Shown here piece after piece: positions 1-8,083 of a DNA stretch of 64,000 nucleotides. How positions within the stretch are numbered: position 1 is the stretch's first letter; every line of letters begins with the position of its first letter. The DNA lies in the NCBI GenBank assembly GCA_011772965.1, contig WVYN01000050.1, positions 91,029 through 155,028 on the forward strand. Reading direction: 5' to 3'. This stretch comes from Gammaproteobacteria bacterium (lineage in GTDB: Bacteria > Pseudomonadota > Gammaproteobacteria > Eutrophobiales > Eutrophobiaceae). The notes beneath the pieces are model-generated. The model did not search any database and was not told where the DNA came from. It saw only the letters and a list, made by a program, of their open reading frames with translations. The translations under genes were made by a program, and so were the position numbers.

Positions 1-580
1 GTTCTCCTGCTCTATCCAGCACGATGATCGTGCCGGCATGCATCCTGCTGCCGCAATAATTTCCGGCACTTCCCTCAATTACTATCATACCACGACGCAT
101 ACGATCTCCGATACAGTTCCCGGCGTTACCATATATGCAGATAAAGCCGTCCGACATACCCTCGATTTCACCGGCGAGTGCACCACCAAGATAATCACCG
201 ACATTACCGTTGACCTGGATATAACCCTCGGACATAGCACAGCCCATCAAGGAACCTGCATTGCCATTGACAATAATCGTGCCACCTTTCATGCTCTGCC
301 CGACGTAGTCACCGACATCCCCCTTGATAATAATGGTACCCTTGCTCATGTTTCTGCCAATGCGGATCAGCTTGTCAGTGCTGCGTCTGAATTCGATATT
401 ATTATTTTTGGCGCTTTTGATCTTAAAGGCTTTTTCAACAGCCAGCTTGCCCTTGCCATAATCAAGCTGAATGCGTTTGATCTCGGCCTGTGTCATGGAC
501 TGCATGCGTTCAGGGATCAGTGGCGATAGGTCAAGTGCAAACCGGGGCTTGAAAGACAATGTGAAAATCATGCCCTTCAT
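1..580 (-). CDS. fhcC: FhcC2, formylmethanofuran dehydrogenase / formyltransferase-hydrolase subunit C (partial, C-terminus beyond window)
   Basis: Reads leftward from ATG 580-578, which overlaps the fhcD2 stop as ATGA, and stays open to the window edge (193 codons). The visible part has the beta-helix repeats of the FwdC/FhcC family: GDVGDYVG, GNAGSLMG, GNVGDYLG, GNAGNCIG and GSAGKYCG, each followed by a short beta-strand such as MRRGMIVIEG. The family is about 260-270 residues, so roughly the last 75 are missing. In Fhc/Fwd complexes this subunit packs against FhcD. It is the last visible gene of the second fhc set (B2-A2-D2-C2). Its N-terminus differs clearly from FhcC1 at 6381-7190, so the two sets are old paralogs and not a recent duplication. 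Confidence 0.92.
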   Translation of the reverse strand, partial: MKGMIFTLSFKPRFALDLSPLIPERMQSMTQAEIKRIQLDYGKGKLAVEKAFKIKSAKNNNIEFRRSTDKLIRIGRNMSKGTIIIKGDVGDYVGQSMKGGTIIVNGNAGSLMGCAMSEGYIQVNGNVGDYLGGALAGEIEGMSDGFICIYGNAGNCIGDRMRRGMIVIEGSAGNYCGSRMHAGTIIVLDRAGE

Positions 581-1473
581 TTCAATAAGTTCCTCAGGTG
601 GAAGTGATAAGGACCGAGATTACCACCGTAATTACCTGCACTAACGCGATAGATGCCTTTCTTGGTTCCAAACTTGCAGATTTCCTTGATCCCGATTCGC
701 ATGGCATCGTTGATAGACTTTTCAGTCAGTCCATCAATAACAATTTCCAGGACAGAACCGATTTCCTCTGTTAATTCCGATTTCACCTGGCCTTTGAGGG
801 TTGGACAATAGGCTTCGTTTGTCGAGGCGCCGAGGAACTTGTATTTCGAACCGACCTTGGAGCCGGAACCAACTACGCCGCCAGGGAAGGCGGTAATTAC
901 ACCCGGTACTTTCTTGATGGCTTCAACTGCTTTTTCACAGGCCGCGAGACCATGCCGCGAGGTTTTTGCCAGTACCAGGAAATTGCCTCCGCCGATTGCC
1001 GGCACTATACCGGTAGTTTCCTCACAGATGAATTCACCATGCATGACAGGTATGCGCCAGAATCTGCGACGATTGATGACTTTTGAAATCTGGTAACCAT
1101 CGCCGAAATACCTCAGGCTTTTGCCCAGTGATATGGTGTCTTCGGAATGAATACCGGCATAACAGGCTGTCGTGGCGGTGGTCATGACCGATTGACCTAC
1201 ACGAGTCGGAACATGTTTGTCCAGATCCTTTTTGGACATGGCAAACATCATCACGGAAATTCCGGGCCGGCCATCTGGCGTCTCTTCGGGCAAAAGTTCT
1301 CTTTCAATATCACCCTCAATGCCACAGGCGATCACGGAGGAGGCAAAACCACGGATGGAGTTGGCTGCCATGTAGGCCCACTTTAATGACATTGCCGTGA
1401 TAATGATTCGAGTTGCCTTCATGGGAAAGGCTTCCGCGAATGTGTCATCAATAGTTACGCCGTTGATCTTCAA
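577..1473 (-). CDS. fhcD: FhcD2, formylmethanofuran:tetrahydromethanopterin formyltransferase
   Basis: Full-length 298-residue Ftr/FhcD family protein. The family moves the formyl group between N5-formyl-H4MPT and the amino group of methanofuran or methylofuran. Conserved blocks seen include PAIGGGNFLVLAKTSRHG, KYKFLGASTNEAYCPTL and the C-terminal SAGNYGGNLGPYHFHL. The gene lies 4 bp after fhcA2 and overlaps fhcC2 by 4 bp, so it is translationally coupled. The paralog FhcD1 (7187-8083) has the same length and the same blocks with many substitutions. Nothing suggests loss of transferase function here, unlike the active-site change in FhcB2 of the same set. Confidence 0.95.
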   Translation of the reverse strand: MKINGVTIDDTFAEAFPMKATRIIITAMSLKWAYMAANSIRGFASSVIACGIEGDIERELLPEETPDGRPGISVMMFAMSKKDLDKHVPTRVGQSVMTTATTACYAGIHSEDTISLGKSLRYFGDGYQISKVINRRRFWRIPVMHGEFICEETTGIVPAIGGGNFLVLAKTSRHGLAACEKAVEAIKKVPGVITAFPGGVVGSGSKVGSKYKFLGASTNEAYCPTLKGQVKSELTEEIGSVLEIVIDGLTEKSINDAMRIGIKEICKFGTKKGIYRVSAGNYGGNLGPYHFHLRNLLK

Positions 1474-1477
1474 AAAA

Positions 1478-3136
1478 TTACCTCACACATGGCTGGATGA
1501 TGAGTTTGCCCTTGCCAAGATCAGTGATTTCATCATCTGCGAGTTTGAAATTACCCAGCTTGATGTTCACATAACGCTCAAAATATTTGACCAACGATTT
1601 CTCTATGCCCGTGTTGTAGTCCGGGCGGAGTGTATGTGTCCCGCCGGATGTTACGTGGACAACCTTGCCTTTTTCCGCAACCAGTTCACCGTCCTTGAAA
1701 ACATAGTCCGGTTTAGCGAACATGCGTTCCTTGTTTCTATGTTCCGTGTAAACCGTGATATCAGCTGCAGCTCCGCTACCGAGATGACCGCGGTCCTTCA
1801 GCCCCAGGCTGCGGGCCGGGGCGGCCCGGGTCATGATGGCAATTTCATATAATGAATACTCACGGTCAAGGCTGGCCAGAATGCTGGACGAAGCCGCAGC
1901 CTTGTTAATAGTCGAGAGCATATCGTTGCGGAAACCCCGGTCCATTAATAAACGAATTAGATGTGGATAGGTGGTGAATGGTGCGCCATTAGGGTGATCT
2001 GTTGTCAGGAATATCCGCCAGGGATCGTCGACCTGTAAAAATAATTCTAGGCCAATGGCCCATTGCAGTGCATTGACAAAATTTTTGTCCTCATAGCGGA
2101 AGGGAACAACACCACAGCCCGCGTCACATTCAATGTCCATCAACAGCCATTTTTTGGGATGGGCGTGCCAGTGACCTTCATACTGATGCATGGTATCACC
2201 GGATGCGGTTACGGTCTGACCAAAAAGAATCTGGCCGACATCAATGGAAATGTTTTTATGCTTGTTAACGGACTCGGCAATCTCGGCTGCGCCTGATGAG
2301 AATTTCCGGTCACCTTCATTGCCGTAACTATGGAACTGGATATGTGTAAGGTGCATGGGAAGACCTTCAACCCCTTCTATGGTATCCAGAGTGGAATGTT
2401 TGTTACCCGGCACACCGAGGTTACAACCATGTACATGCAGTGGATGAGGAATGCCCAGTTCATGCACAGCCCTGGACAGTGATATCAATATTTCCCTTGG
2501 GGAGACATTATAAAATGGGTTTTTGTCATCCAAGTCTAGTTTCCGCTGGTTAAATTTGAAGGCATTAATGCCGCCCGGATTGACGACCTTGATGCCTAAT
2601 GCCTGGGATGACTGGATAATCCAGGCGACATAGTCATTGATTGCAGCCTGGTCTTTTTTTGCAGCAAGCATTTGCAGGAAGAAATCATCATTACCCAGTA
2701 AGGCATATGCACCTTTGTCCACAATTGGTGTATCGGCCATTTCCATGTGGGTCTGGCGAGCATTGGCCGGCAACATGGCTGGTTCGAAACAGGAGGTGTA
2801 TCCCATTTCGGCATAGCGATAACCTGCCGTTAATGTCGATGGCACAGCATGTCCACAGCCTGCACGAGTGATAGAGGTTCTCTTCACCGTGTCATCCCGG
2901 TGGTCCTCCGGCAACATCATGCGTGCCAGGTTAACCTTGCCCCCGCCGATGTGAGTATGAATATCAATGGCGCCTGACATAATCACTTTGCCACGCAGAT
3001 CATAGGTCTTGCCGATCTTCGCCTGGATGTCAGGTTTGTTGATGATCCTGCCATCCTTGATATAGATATCCCGGCGCTTGCCATTAACGCCATTGGTAGG
3101 GTCATAAACTGTTCCACCTGATAACTTAACAATCAT
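1478..3136 (-). CDS. fhcA: FhcA2, formylmethanofuran dehydrogenase subunit A (amidohydrolase)
   Basis: A 552-residue protein of the FwdA/FhcA amidohydrolase family, which splits formyl-methylofuran into formate and methylofuran at a binuclear metal site. Metal-ligand motifs are visible: AIDIHTHIGG near residue 60, the lysine of IKVVNPGG (the position carboxylated in archaeal FwdA), and the aspartate of TTDHPNG near residue 380. The hydrolase site therefore looks intact. It starts at ATG 3136, 6 bp after the fhcB2 stop, and ends 4 bp before fhcD2. Paired with an FhcB2 that has lost its redox ligand, it fits the hydrolytic formyltransferase/hydrolase complex described from aerobic methylotrophs. 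Confidence 0.95.
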   Translation of the reverse strand: MIVKLSGGTVYDPTNGVNGKRRDIYIKDGRIINKPDIQAKIGKTYDLRGKVIMSGAIDIHTHIGGGKVNLARMMLPEDHRDDTVKRTSITRAGCGHAVPSTLTAGYRYAEMGYTSCFEPAMLPANARQTHMEMADTPIVDKGAYALLGNDDFFLQMLAAKKDQAAINDYVAWIIQSSQALGIKVVNPGGINAFKFNQRKLDLDDKNPFYNVSPREILISLSRAVHELGIPHPLHVHGCNLGVPGNKHSTLDTIEGVEGLPMHLTHIQFHSYGNEGDRKFSSGAAEIAESVNKHKNISIDVGQILFGQTVTASGDTMHQYEGHWHAHPKKWLLMDIECDAGCGVVPFRYEDKNFVNALQWAIGLELFLQVDDPWRIFLTTDHPNGAPFTTYPHLIRLLMDRGFRNDMLSTINKAAASSSILASLDREYSLYEIAIMTRAAPARSLGLKDRGHLGSGAAADITVYTEHRNKERMFAKPDYVFKDGELVAEKGKVVHVTSGGTHTLRPDYNTGIEKSLVKYFERYVNIKLGNFKLADDEITDLGKGKLIIQPCVR

Positions 3137-3142
3137 TCACAT

Positions 3143-4420
3143 TCACCTGTATGCTTGAGTTATCCGGTTAATCACATCCGCAACTCCTGGATGCTCGGAA
3201 TTTTGTAATTTTTTCAATTTAAAAGATACGACACCATCTGTTCTTATCATTTGACCGGTGTGATTGATACCCGGTATGCCAACCGGAATATAGACATCGG
3301 GTTTGCCGTTAATTTTGACTGACGGGGCGGCCAGGACGATGCTAGGTATTCTCCTGTCTGGTAAATCGATCGGCGCTCCAAGACTGGAAACCCAAAAAAT
3401 GGCATCCAGTTCATTGGTTTCCAGCAAGCGTTTTCCTGAAAACCGATAAGCGTCAAAGTCCGGAAATCCTCTGGCATAACTAACACGTGATGGATACCCG
3501 CTCTGCCAGGCCGTGACCTGGGTTGCCGTCATGCCACCTTCACTTCCACCCAAACTGAAGCCTGCAAAACGGGTCATCCGGTTCAGATATTTAATTATCT
3601 CAGTAATAGTTTGAACGGTGAGTTCAGCATATGGAAAATCCAGTTCACCCGGTGCCCAGATAATCACACCATAACTGGCCTTATGAAGTAGTTCTGTGAG
3701 TTTCTTCAACTGGGATAACTTGATATTGCCAATTATTGGCTTGTCAATTTCTAGGCCAACAGACAGAGCATGCAAAATTGAAAATACTTCGCCAATTTGA
3801 TCCTGTCTGCATTGCAATTTGATTGGGCGTTTACCTGGTGATTTGCCGGCAGGTAAACTATCCAGTTTATCGCCGATATAAACTAGTTGACGTTCTTTTT
3901 TATTGATTTTTACCAGGCTATGTGATGGATTGATAATCCGTTCAAAGAATCGGGGAAAATTGGTATTGGCGTCTGTGCCCGCAAAGATGATCAGGTCTGC
4001 ACGGTTCCTTATCTCGGCCAGGGTGGTCATGACGTAACCATGATTTTGCAGCACATCCAGGTTCCTGAAAGCAGCATTGCTGTGCATGTGATCAATCACG
4101 GCACCGGCTTTCTCGGTAAGCCTGAGGGCGGCACGCATGCCATTGACATCTGTCCCCAGTCCACCAATGAGTGCCTGGTTGGAACGTTTAAGAATCTTTG
4201 CAGATTCCATGATGGCGTCTTCGAGGGGGCAGGCCTTGTCTGCAATCGTGGGCGATACCCGGGGTTGGTTTTCTTCAAACCTGGTTTTGGCGAGCTTGCA
4301 ACCATTCTGCTTGACCTTCAGGCTGTCTTTCAGTTGACTGATAACAAGGTCATCACAAAGGAGGCTGCAGAATGGGCAGGGCACCTCCTCAAATCTCTTG
4401 CTGTTTGTATCCTGGGTCAT
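3143..4420 (-). CDS. fhcB: FhcB2, formylmethanofuran dehydrogenase subunit B with degenerate Mo/W site
   Basis: A 425-residue FwdB/FhcB family protein. The N-terminal [4Fe-4S] cysteines remain (C15-X2-C18-X3-C22-X18-C41, CPFCSLLCDD). Where FhcB1 has SVCHGP with C119, this protein reads DHMHSN (M112-H113), so the cysteine matching the Mo/W ligand of archaeal FwdB is gone. The active-site RGHGNVTG of FhcB1 is replaced by LGGSEGG, although the following WQSGYP block is kept. By alignment it should have no redox activity and act as a structural subunit, as in methylotroph Fhc complexes. No FwdD-like gene accompanies this set. About 220 bp without a gene separate it from the FprA gene upstream. 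Confidence 0.9.
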   Translation of the reverse strand: MTQDTNSKRFEEVPCPFCSLLCDDLVISQLKDSLKVKQNGCKLAKTRFEENQPRVSPTIADKACPLEDAIMESAKILKRSNQALIGGLGTDVNGMRAALRLTEKAGAVIDHMHSNAAFRNLDVLQNHGYVMTTLAEIRNRADLIIFAGTDANTNFPRFFERIINPSHSLVKINKKERQLVYIGDKLDSLPAGKSPGKRPIKLQCRQDQIGEVFSILHALSVGLEIDKPIIGNIKLSQLKKLTELLHKASYGVIIWAPGELDFPYAELTVQTITEIIKYLNRMTRFAGFSLGGSEGGMTATQVTAWQSGYPSRVSYARGFPDFDAYRFSGKRLLETNELDAIFWVSSLGAPIDLPDRRIPSIVLAAPSVKINGKPDVYIPVGIPGINHTGQMIRTDGVVSFKLKKLQNSEHPGVADVINRITQAYR

Positions 4421-4639
4421 GGGTTCCTGAGAAAATCCGAGATTACGTCATTATTATTATTATGGTTTTCGCGTCTAATCGACGTGCGCGAGCGTCAAGC
4501 CATGCCGACAAATAAACTCCATTAAATCAAATAGATATACTTGCTTTAGCCCTTCGGCGTGGAACAGCAATATGATACCTCGTCTGGGTTTGGTCGTCAC
4601 CCGAAAAGCCCTGATCAGGTTCTGAAGGGAGGTGTAAAA

Positions 4640-6016
4640 TCAGTCCAGCAGCCCAAGCATCTCTTTAACTCGGGTAAACTTTTCCCTGGGTTTATTTTTC
4701 TTTTTACCAGCATTGATTTCAGCGGTATCGATCTTGCCCCAGTCCGGGTAGGTAACGTAGCGTATATTTTTTGCCTGCAACAGCGGAATGAGACCTTCAA
4801 CACCAGCTTTACCATCTTTGGTGCTGTTTTGCTGAATATCTTCCAACAAGGCATTTACTGTCGCAACACTATCTGCGCGGTTGGTGCCGATAATGCCGGT
4901 TGGTCCCCGTTTGATCCAGCCGGCTGTATAAAGTTGTGACATGAATTTACCCGATTCGGTCACTCTGCCATCTGTGTTTGGAATAATGCCACGTTTGTCA
5001 TCGAAAGGGACACCGGGAATGGGGACACCGCGATAGCCGATGCTGCGAAACAGGATACCGGTTTCCAACTCAATGGTTTCTCCAGTTCCGCGTGCCGATT
5101 GATTGAAGGCATCGCCTGACAGTATATTTATTTCGAGAACTAATTTTTGCAGCCTGTTGTCACCAATAAGCGCTTTGGGACTGAGCAGAAACATGAAATG
5201 GCAACGCCTTTGCTTGCTGCCGGATTTTCGTTCCGAGAAGTCGCGGAATAACTGGTAAACCTTGGCATTGCCAGCGTTAGCTTTGTCTTCGAGTTCTGCC
5301 TGACTCGCGGCATTGAGTTTGAGATCATCAGGGTTAACTACCGGATCGCAGTTTGCCAGTTCGCCAAATTCCCGCAGTTCCTTGGGCGTGAACTTGGCCT
5401 GCGCCGGACCTCGACGACCAATGACATAGATATCACTAACCCGGCTTTCTGCAAGTACGTCCAGGGCGTGCTGGGCAATGTCTGTGTGTTTCAACTCATC
5501 AACCGTTTTTGACAATATTCGACTGACATCGGCCGCCACATTACCCTGACCAATAATGACAGCATTAGGATGTGAGAGGTCAAATTCCCTGTCGCGGTAA
5601 TCCGGATGACCATTGTACCAGCCGACAAATTCGGTTGCGGTGTGACTACCTTTCAGCTCCTCGCCTGGTATGCCTAATTTACGATCAGATTCTGCCCCGC
5701 AAGTAAAAATTACGGCATGGTAGTTTTGTTTTAATTCATCTACTGTCAGGTCCTTGCCAACAGTGACATTACCCAGGAAAGTAAAGCCATCATTTTGCGC
5801 GATCTTCTCATAGAGTTTAATCGCTTGTTTGAGTTTTTGATGATCAGGGGCAACACCACTACGGACCAGACCGAAAGGCGAGGGCAGGCGTTCGAGCATG
5901 GTAACCTGCACAGTCAGACCAGATTTAAACAGGGCCTCGGTGGCATAGAAGCCGCTCGGCCCGCTGCCCACGATCGCGACCCGTAAGGGATTATGCCCGG
6001 TGCCAGAATTGCTCAT
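4640..6016 (-). CDS. fprA: FprA/adrenodoxin-reductase-type ferredoxin-NADP(+) reductase
   Basis: A 458-residue flavoprotein of the adrenodoxin-reductase family. The FAD-binding Rossmann motif VAIVGSGPSGFYA is at residues 13-25. An NADP-binding segment VIIGQGNVAADVSRIL is near residue 155, with a second VIGRRGPAQAKF segment near 200. The C-terminal block GWIKRGPTGIIGTNRADS is typical of the family. It lies 22 bp downstream of a 7Fe-type ferredoxin gene and last in the run fwdD-fhcB1-A1-D1-C1-fdx-fprA. I infer that it moves electrons between the ferredoxin and NADP(H), connecting the redox-competent Fwd-like complex to the NADP pool. The enzyme family is clear; the partner assignment rests on gene order. 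Confidence 0.9.
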   Translation of the reverse strand: MSNSGTGHNPLRVAIVGSGPSGFYATEALFKSGLTVQVTMLERLPSPFGLVRSGVAPDHQKLKQAIKLYEKIAQNDGFTFLGNVTVGKDLTVDELKQNYHAVIFTCGAESDRKLGIPGEELKGSHTATEFVGWYNGHPDYRDREFDLSHPNAVIIGQGNVAADVSRILSKTVDELKHTDIAQHALDVLAESRVSDIYVIGRRGPAQAKFTPKELREFGELANCDPVVNPDDLKLNAASQAELEDKANAGNAKVYQLFRDFSERKSGSKQRRCHFMFLLSPKALIGDNRLQKLVLEINILSGDAFNQSARGTGETIELETGILFRSIGYRGVPIPGVPFDDKRGIIPNTDGRVTESGKFMSQLYTAGWIKRGPTGIIGTNRADSVATVNALLEDIQQNSTKDGKAGVEGLIPLLQAKNIRYVTYPDWGKIDTAEINAGKKKNKPREKFTRVKEMLGLLD

Positions 6017-6038
6017 TTAATACCCATTTCAAATCTGA

Positions 6039-6344
6039 TCAGAAACCCAGTTCTGTTTTCCGTTCCTCTGCGCCCGGCAGGGGATCCATCTGCTCTTCAC
6101 AGACCGGAAGTTCTGGCGCACGTTCTGCATTAATGGCAATCCAGTGTTCTTTGTCCTCGGGTATATCATCTCCTTCATAAATAGCCTGCACCGGGCACTC
6201 CGGAATACAGGCACTGCAATCAATACAAACATCCGGATCGATATACAGCATTTCATCATCATAATGAAAACAGGATACCGGACAGACGGAAACGCAATCT
6301 GTAAATCGACACCCCTTGCAATTGTCAGTCACTATCGTTGTCAT
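6039..6344 (-). CDS. fdxA: 7Fe/8Fe FdxA-type ferredoxin
   Basis: A 101-residue ferredoxin. The N-terminal half has CKGCRFTDCVSVCPVSC and the second half CIDCSACIPECP, giving one 3Fe/4Fe and one 4Fe site as in FdxA-type seven-iron ferredoxins. The acidic tail around DPLPGAEE is also typical of that family. It lies between fhcC1 and the FprA-type reductase on the same strand with short gaps, so it probably shares their transcript. Archaeal Fwd complexes use polyferredoxin subunits (FwdF/FwdG) that are absent here, and this small ferredoxin is the obvious candidate electron carrier. That role is inferred. Confidence 0.93.
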   Translation of the reverse strand: MTTIVTDNCKGCRFTDCVSVCPVSCFHYDDEMLYIDPDVCIDCSACIPECPVQAIYEGDDIPEDKEHWIAINAERAPELPVCEEQMDPLPGAEERKTELGF

Positions 6345-6380
6345 CGTTGTCTCCTGATAGGTTCCGTTAAAGTTAATTAC

Positions 6381-7190
6381 TTATGGTGTGAAAACCAGAA
6401 TTTCCCCTTTGTTAAGCTCGACGCTATCGCCACTCCAGCGTTGGTACTTTCCCGTCAATTTTGCATCACTGATATTGAATCCCTGTGTTCGCAAAGCCCT
6501 GAATAACAATCGCAAGTAGACAGGATGGTAAATGCAATCGTAACTGAATGTTGGCAGCATCTCAGCCGGATTCATAGTAATAATTGACCCCCGTTTCATC
6601 CCGGCCCCGCTACGAATTCCCATTTCACCGAGGACAACGATTGTACCTGCCAGCATATTGACACCGGTAAAGTCGCCGGCGTTGCCCCCGATCACAATCA
6701 GGCCGTTTCGCATTCCGTGCCCTATCTCGTTTTTTGCATGGCCATGAATAAATATTTCCCCGCCAAGCATACCCGCAGCACTGCCTCGATAGGCACTACC
6801 GGCCAGATGCTTGGCATTGCCCTTGATCACGATCCGCCCGCCGGCCATTTCCGGACCAACCCAGTCACCAGCGTTACCATCGACAGTAATTTCACCACCA
6901 CTCATGCCGACGCCAAGATGTTCACCCACATCCCCATGGATGTGTAATTTTCCTGTTGTCATGCCACTCCCCAGGAGCTTTACACGGGCGAGGTCACCTT
7001 CGAGGTGTATTGCACCCTCACCCTTACCCTTAACCTTGAAAAAATCACCGACGGTCACCTGTTCATTGCCATGTTGTATTTGTAATCCGGATACTGCCTT
7101 GCTATCCAGCCCCAGGGTTTTATCAGGACCAAGTAATTCTGCTTCCAGGGGAACCTGGGGCCGGGTATGCATGGATAGTTCAAGACTCAT
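6381..7190 (-). CDS. fhcC: FhcC1, formylmethanofuran dehydrogenase subunit C
   Basis: Complete 269-residue FwdC/FhcC family protein. An N-terminal segment of about 70 residues precedes a right-handed beta-helix built from repeats such as GDVGEHLGVGMSGG, GNAGDWVGPEMAGG, GNAKHLAGSAYRGS, GHAKNEIGHGMRNG and GNAGDFTGVNMLAG. The C-terminal part (FSYDCIYHPVYLRLLFRAL) matches the family tail. It starts with a 4-bp overlap with fhcD1, so it is coupled. It belongs to the upstream, apparently redox-competent set and is followed by ferredoxin and ferredoxin-NADP reductase genes. Confidence 0.94.
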   Translation of the reverse strand: MSLELSMHTRPQVPLEAELLGPDKTLGLDSKAVSGLQIQHGNEQVTVGDFFKVKGKGEGAIHLEGDLARVKLLGSGMTTGKLHIHGDVGEHLGVGMSGGEITVDGNAGDWVGPEMAGGRIVIKGNAKHLAGSAYRGSAAGMLGGEIFIHGHAKNEIGHGMRNGLIVIGGNAGDFTGVNMLAGTIVVLGEMGIRSGAGMKRGSIITMNPAEMLPTFSYDCIYHPVYLRLLFRALRTQGFNISDAKLTGKYQRWSGDSVELNKGEILVFTP

Positions 7191-8083
7191 GCTGCCTCCT
7201 CAAGCAGGTCTTTCAACTGGATCTTGAACTGACCGAGATTCCCGCCGTAATTGCCGGCGGTAATTTGTTTGATCCCGGGTTTTATTGCCGCATGCAGGCC
7301 GGCCTGCATAGCCCGACTGACGGCGTCCACATCAAGGCCATCAATCACGATCTCCAGTACACAGTTTGCTCCATCAACGACATTTGATTCGGGGGCTATA
7401 CCGCGTAATGTTGGGCAGTAAGCATCATTGGTCGAGGCAATCAATGTCTTGTATTTTGATCCGACCTTACTGCCACTTCTTACGACGCCATCCGGAAAGG
7501 GGAGAATGACACCTGCAATTTCCCGCATGGCCTTAGTTGAGGCATTAGCAGCACGCAGTGTAGTCTTCAGATCCCTGCCGATGATTAATATGTTTCCGCC
7601 ACCAACCGCGGGTTGCAAGGCAAAGGATTCATCCACTATGAATTCACCATCCATGACCGGAATTCGCCAATAACGCCGATGCTGAATCTGTTTACTGTTT
7701 TGATAGCCGTCTCCAAAATATCGAAGTTGCCCGCCCACCATTACCGTTCGTTCTGCATCCAGGCCATTGAAACAGGCTGTGGTTGGACAGGTCATAACGC
7801 ATTGTCCAATGCGTTCGACCAGCCGTTTACCCAGTCCCTCGGCATCTGTAGCGAAGATTAGAACGCTTACTCCGGGACGTTGGTCCGGGGTTACATCCGC
7901 AGAAAGCTCACGTTCAATACCTGCTTCACACTTGCAACCGATGACCGACGTAGCAAATCCGGTCATGGAGCGTGCTGCAGCCATCGCCCATTGCCTTGTT
8001 TCAGCGGTAATCACAACCCGTGATGCCCACATCTTGAAGGCTTCAGCAAACGTGTCTGCAATATCGGTAGACTTAATCTTCAT
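7187..8083 (-). CDS. fhcD: FhcD1, formylmethanofuran:tetrahydromethanopterin formyltransferase
   Basis: A 298-residue Ftr/FhcD, the same length as the paralog at 577-1473. Conserved blocks include PAVGGGNILIIGRDLK, KYKTLIASTNDAYCPTL and ITAGNYGGNLGQFK. It transfers the formyl group between formyl-H4MPT and methylofuran. Start and stop overlap fhcA1 and fhcC1 by 4 bp each, showing tight coupling within fwdD-fhcB1-A1-D1-C1. Two Ftr paralogs, one per set, suggest that each complex has its own transferase. Confidence 0.95.
   Translation of the reverse strand: MKIKSTDIADTFAEAFKMWASRVVITAETRQWAMAAARSMTGFATSVIGCKCEAGIERELSADVTPDQRPGVSVLIFATDAEGLGKRLVERIGQCVMTCPTTACFNGLDAERTVMVGGQLRYFGDGYQNSKQIQHRRYWRIPVMDGEFIVDESFALQPAVGGGNILIIGRDLKTTLRAANASTKAMREIAGVILPFPDGVVRSGSKVGSKYKTLIASTNDAYCPTLRGIAPESNVVDGANCVLEIVIDGLDVDAVSRAMQAGLHAAIKPGIKQITAGNYGGNLGQFKIQLKDLLEEAA

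Noticed and set aside
38..529. 163-codon plus-strand frame at the left edge
   Set aside because: Opposite strand of fhcC2, whose beta-helix repeats are clear; the repeats keep the antisense frame open.
4421..4639. Possible small gene between fhcB2 and the FprA gene
   Set aside because: Only very short frames without a ribosome-binding site; most likely promoter or leader of the second fhc set.
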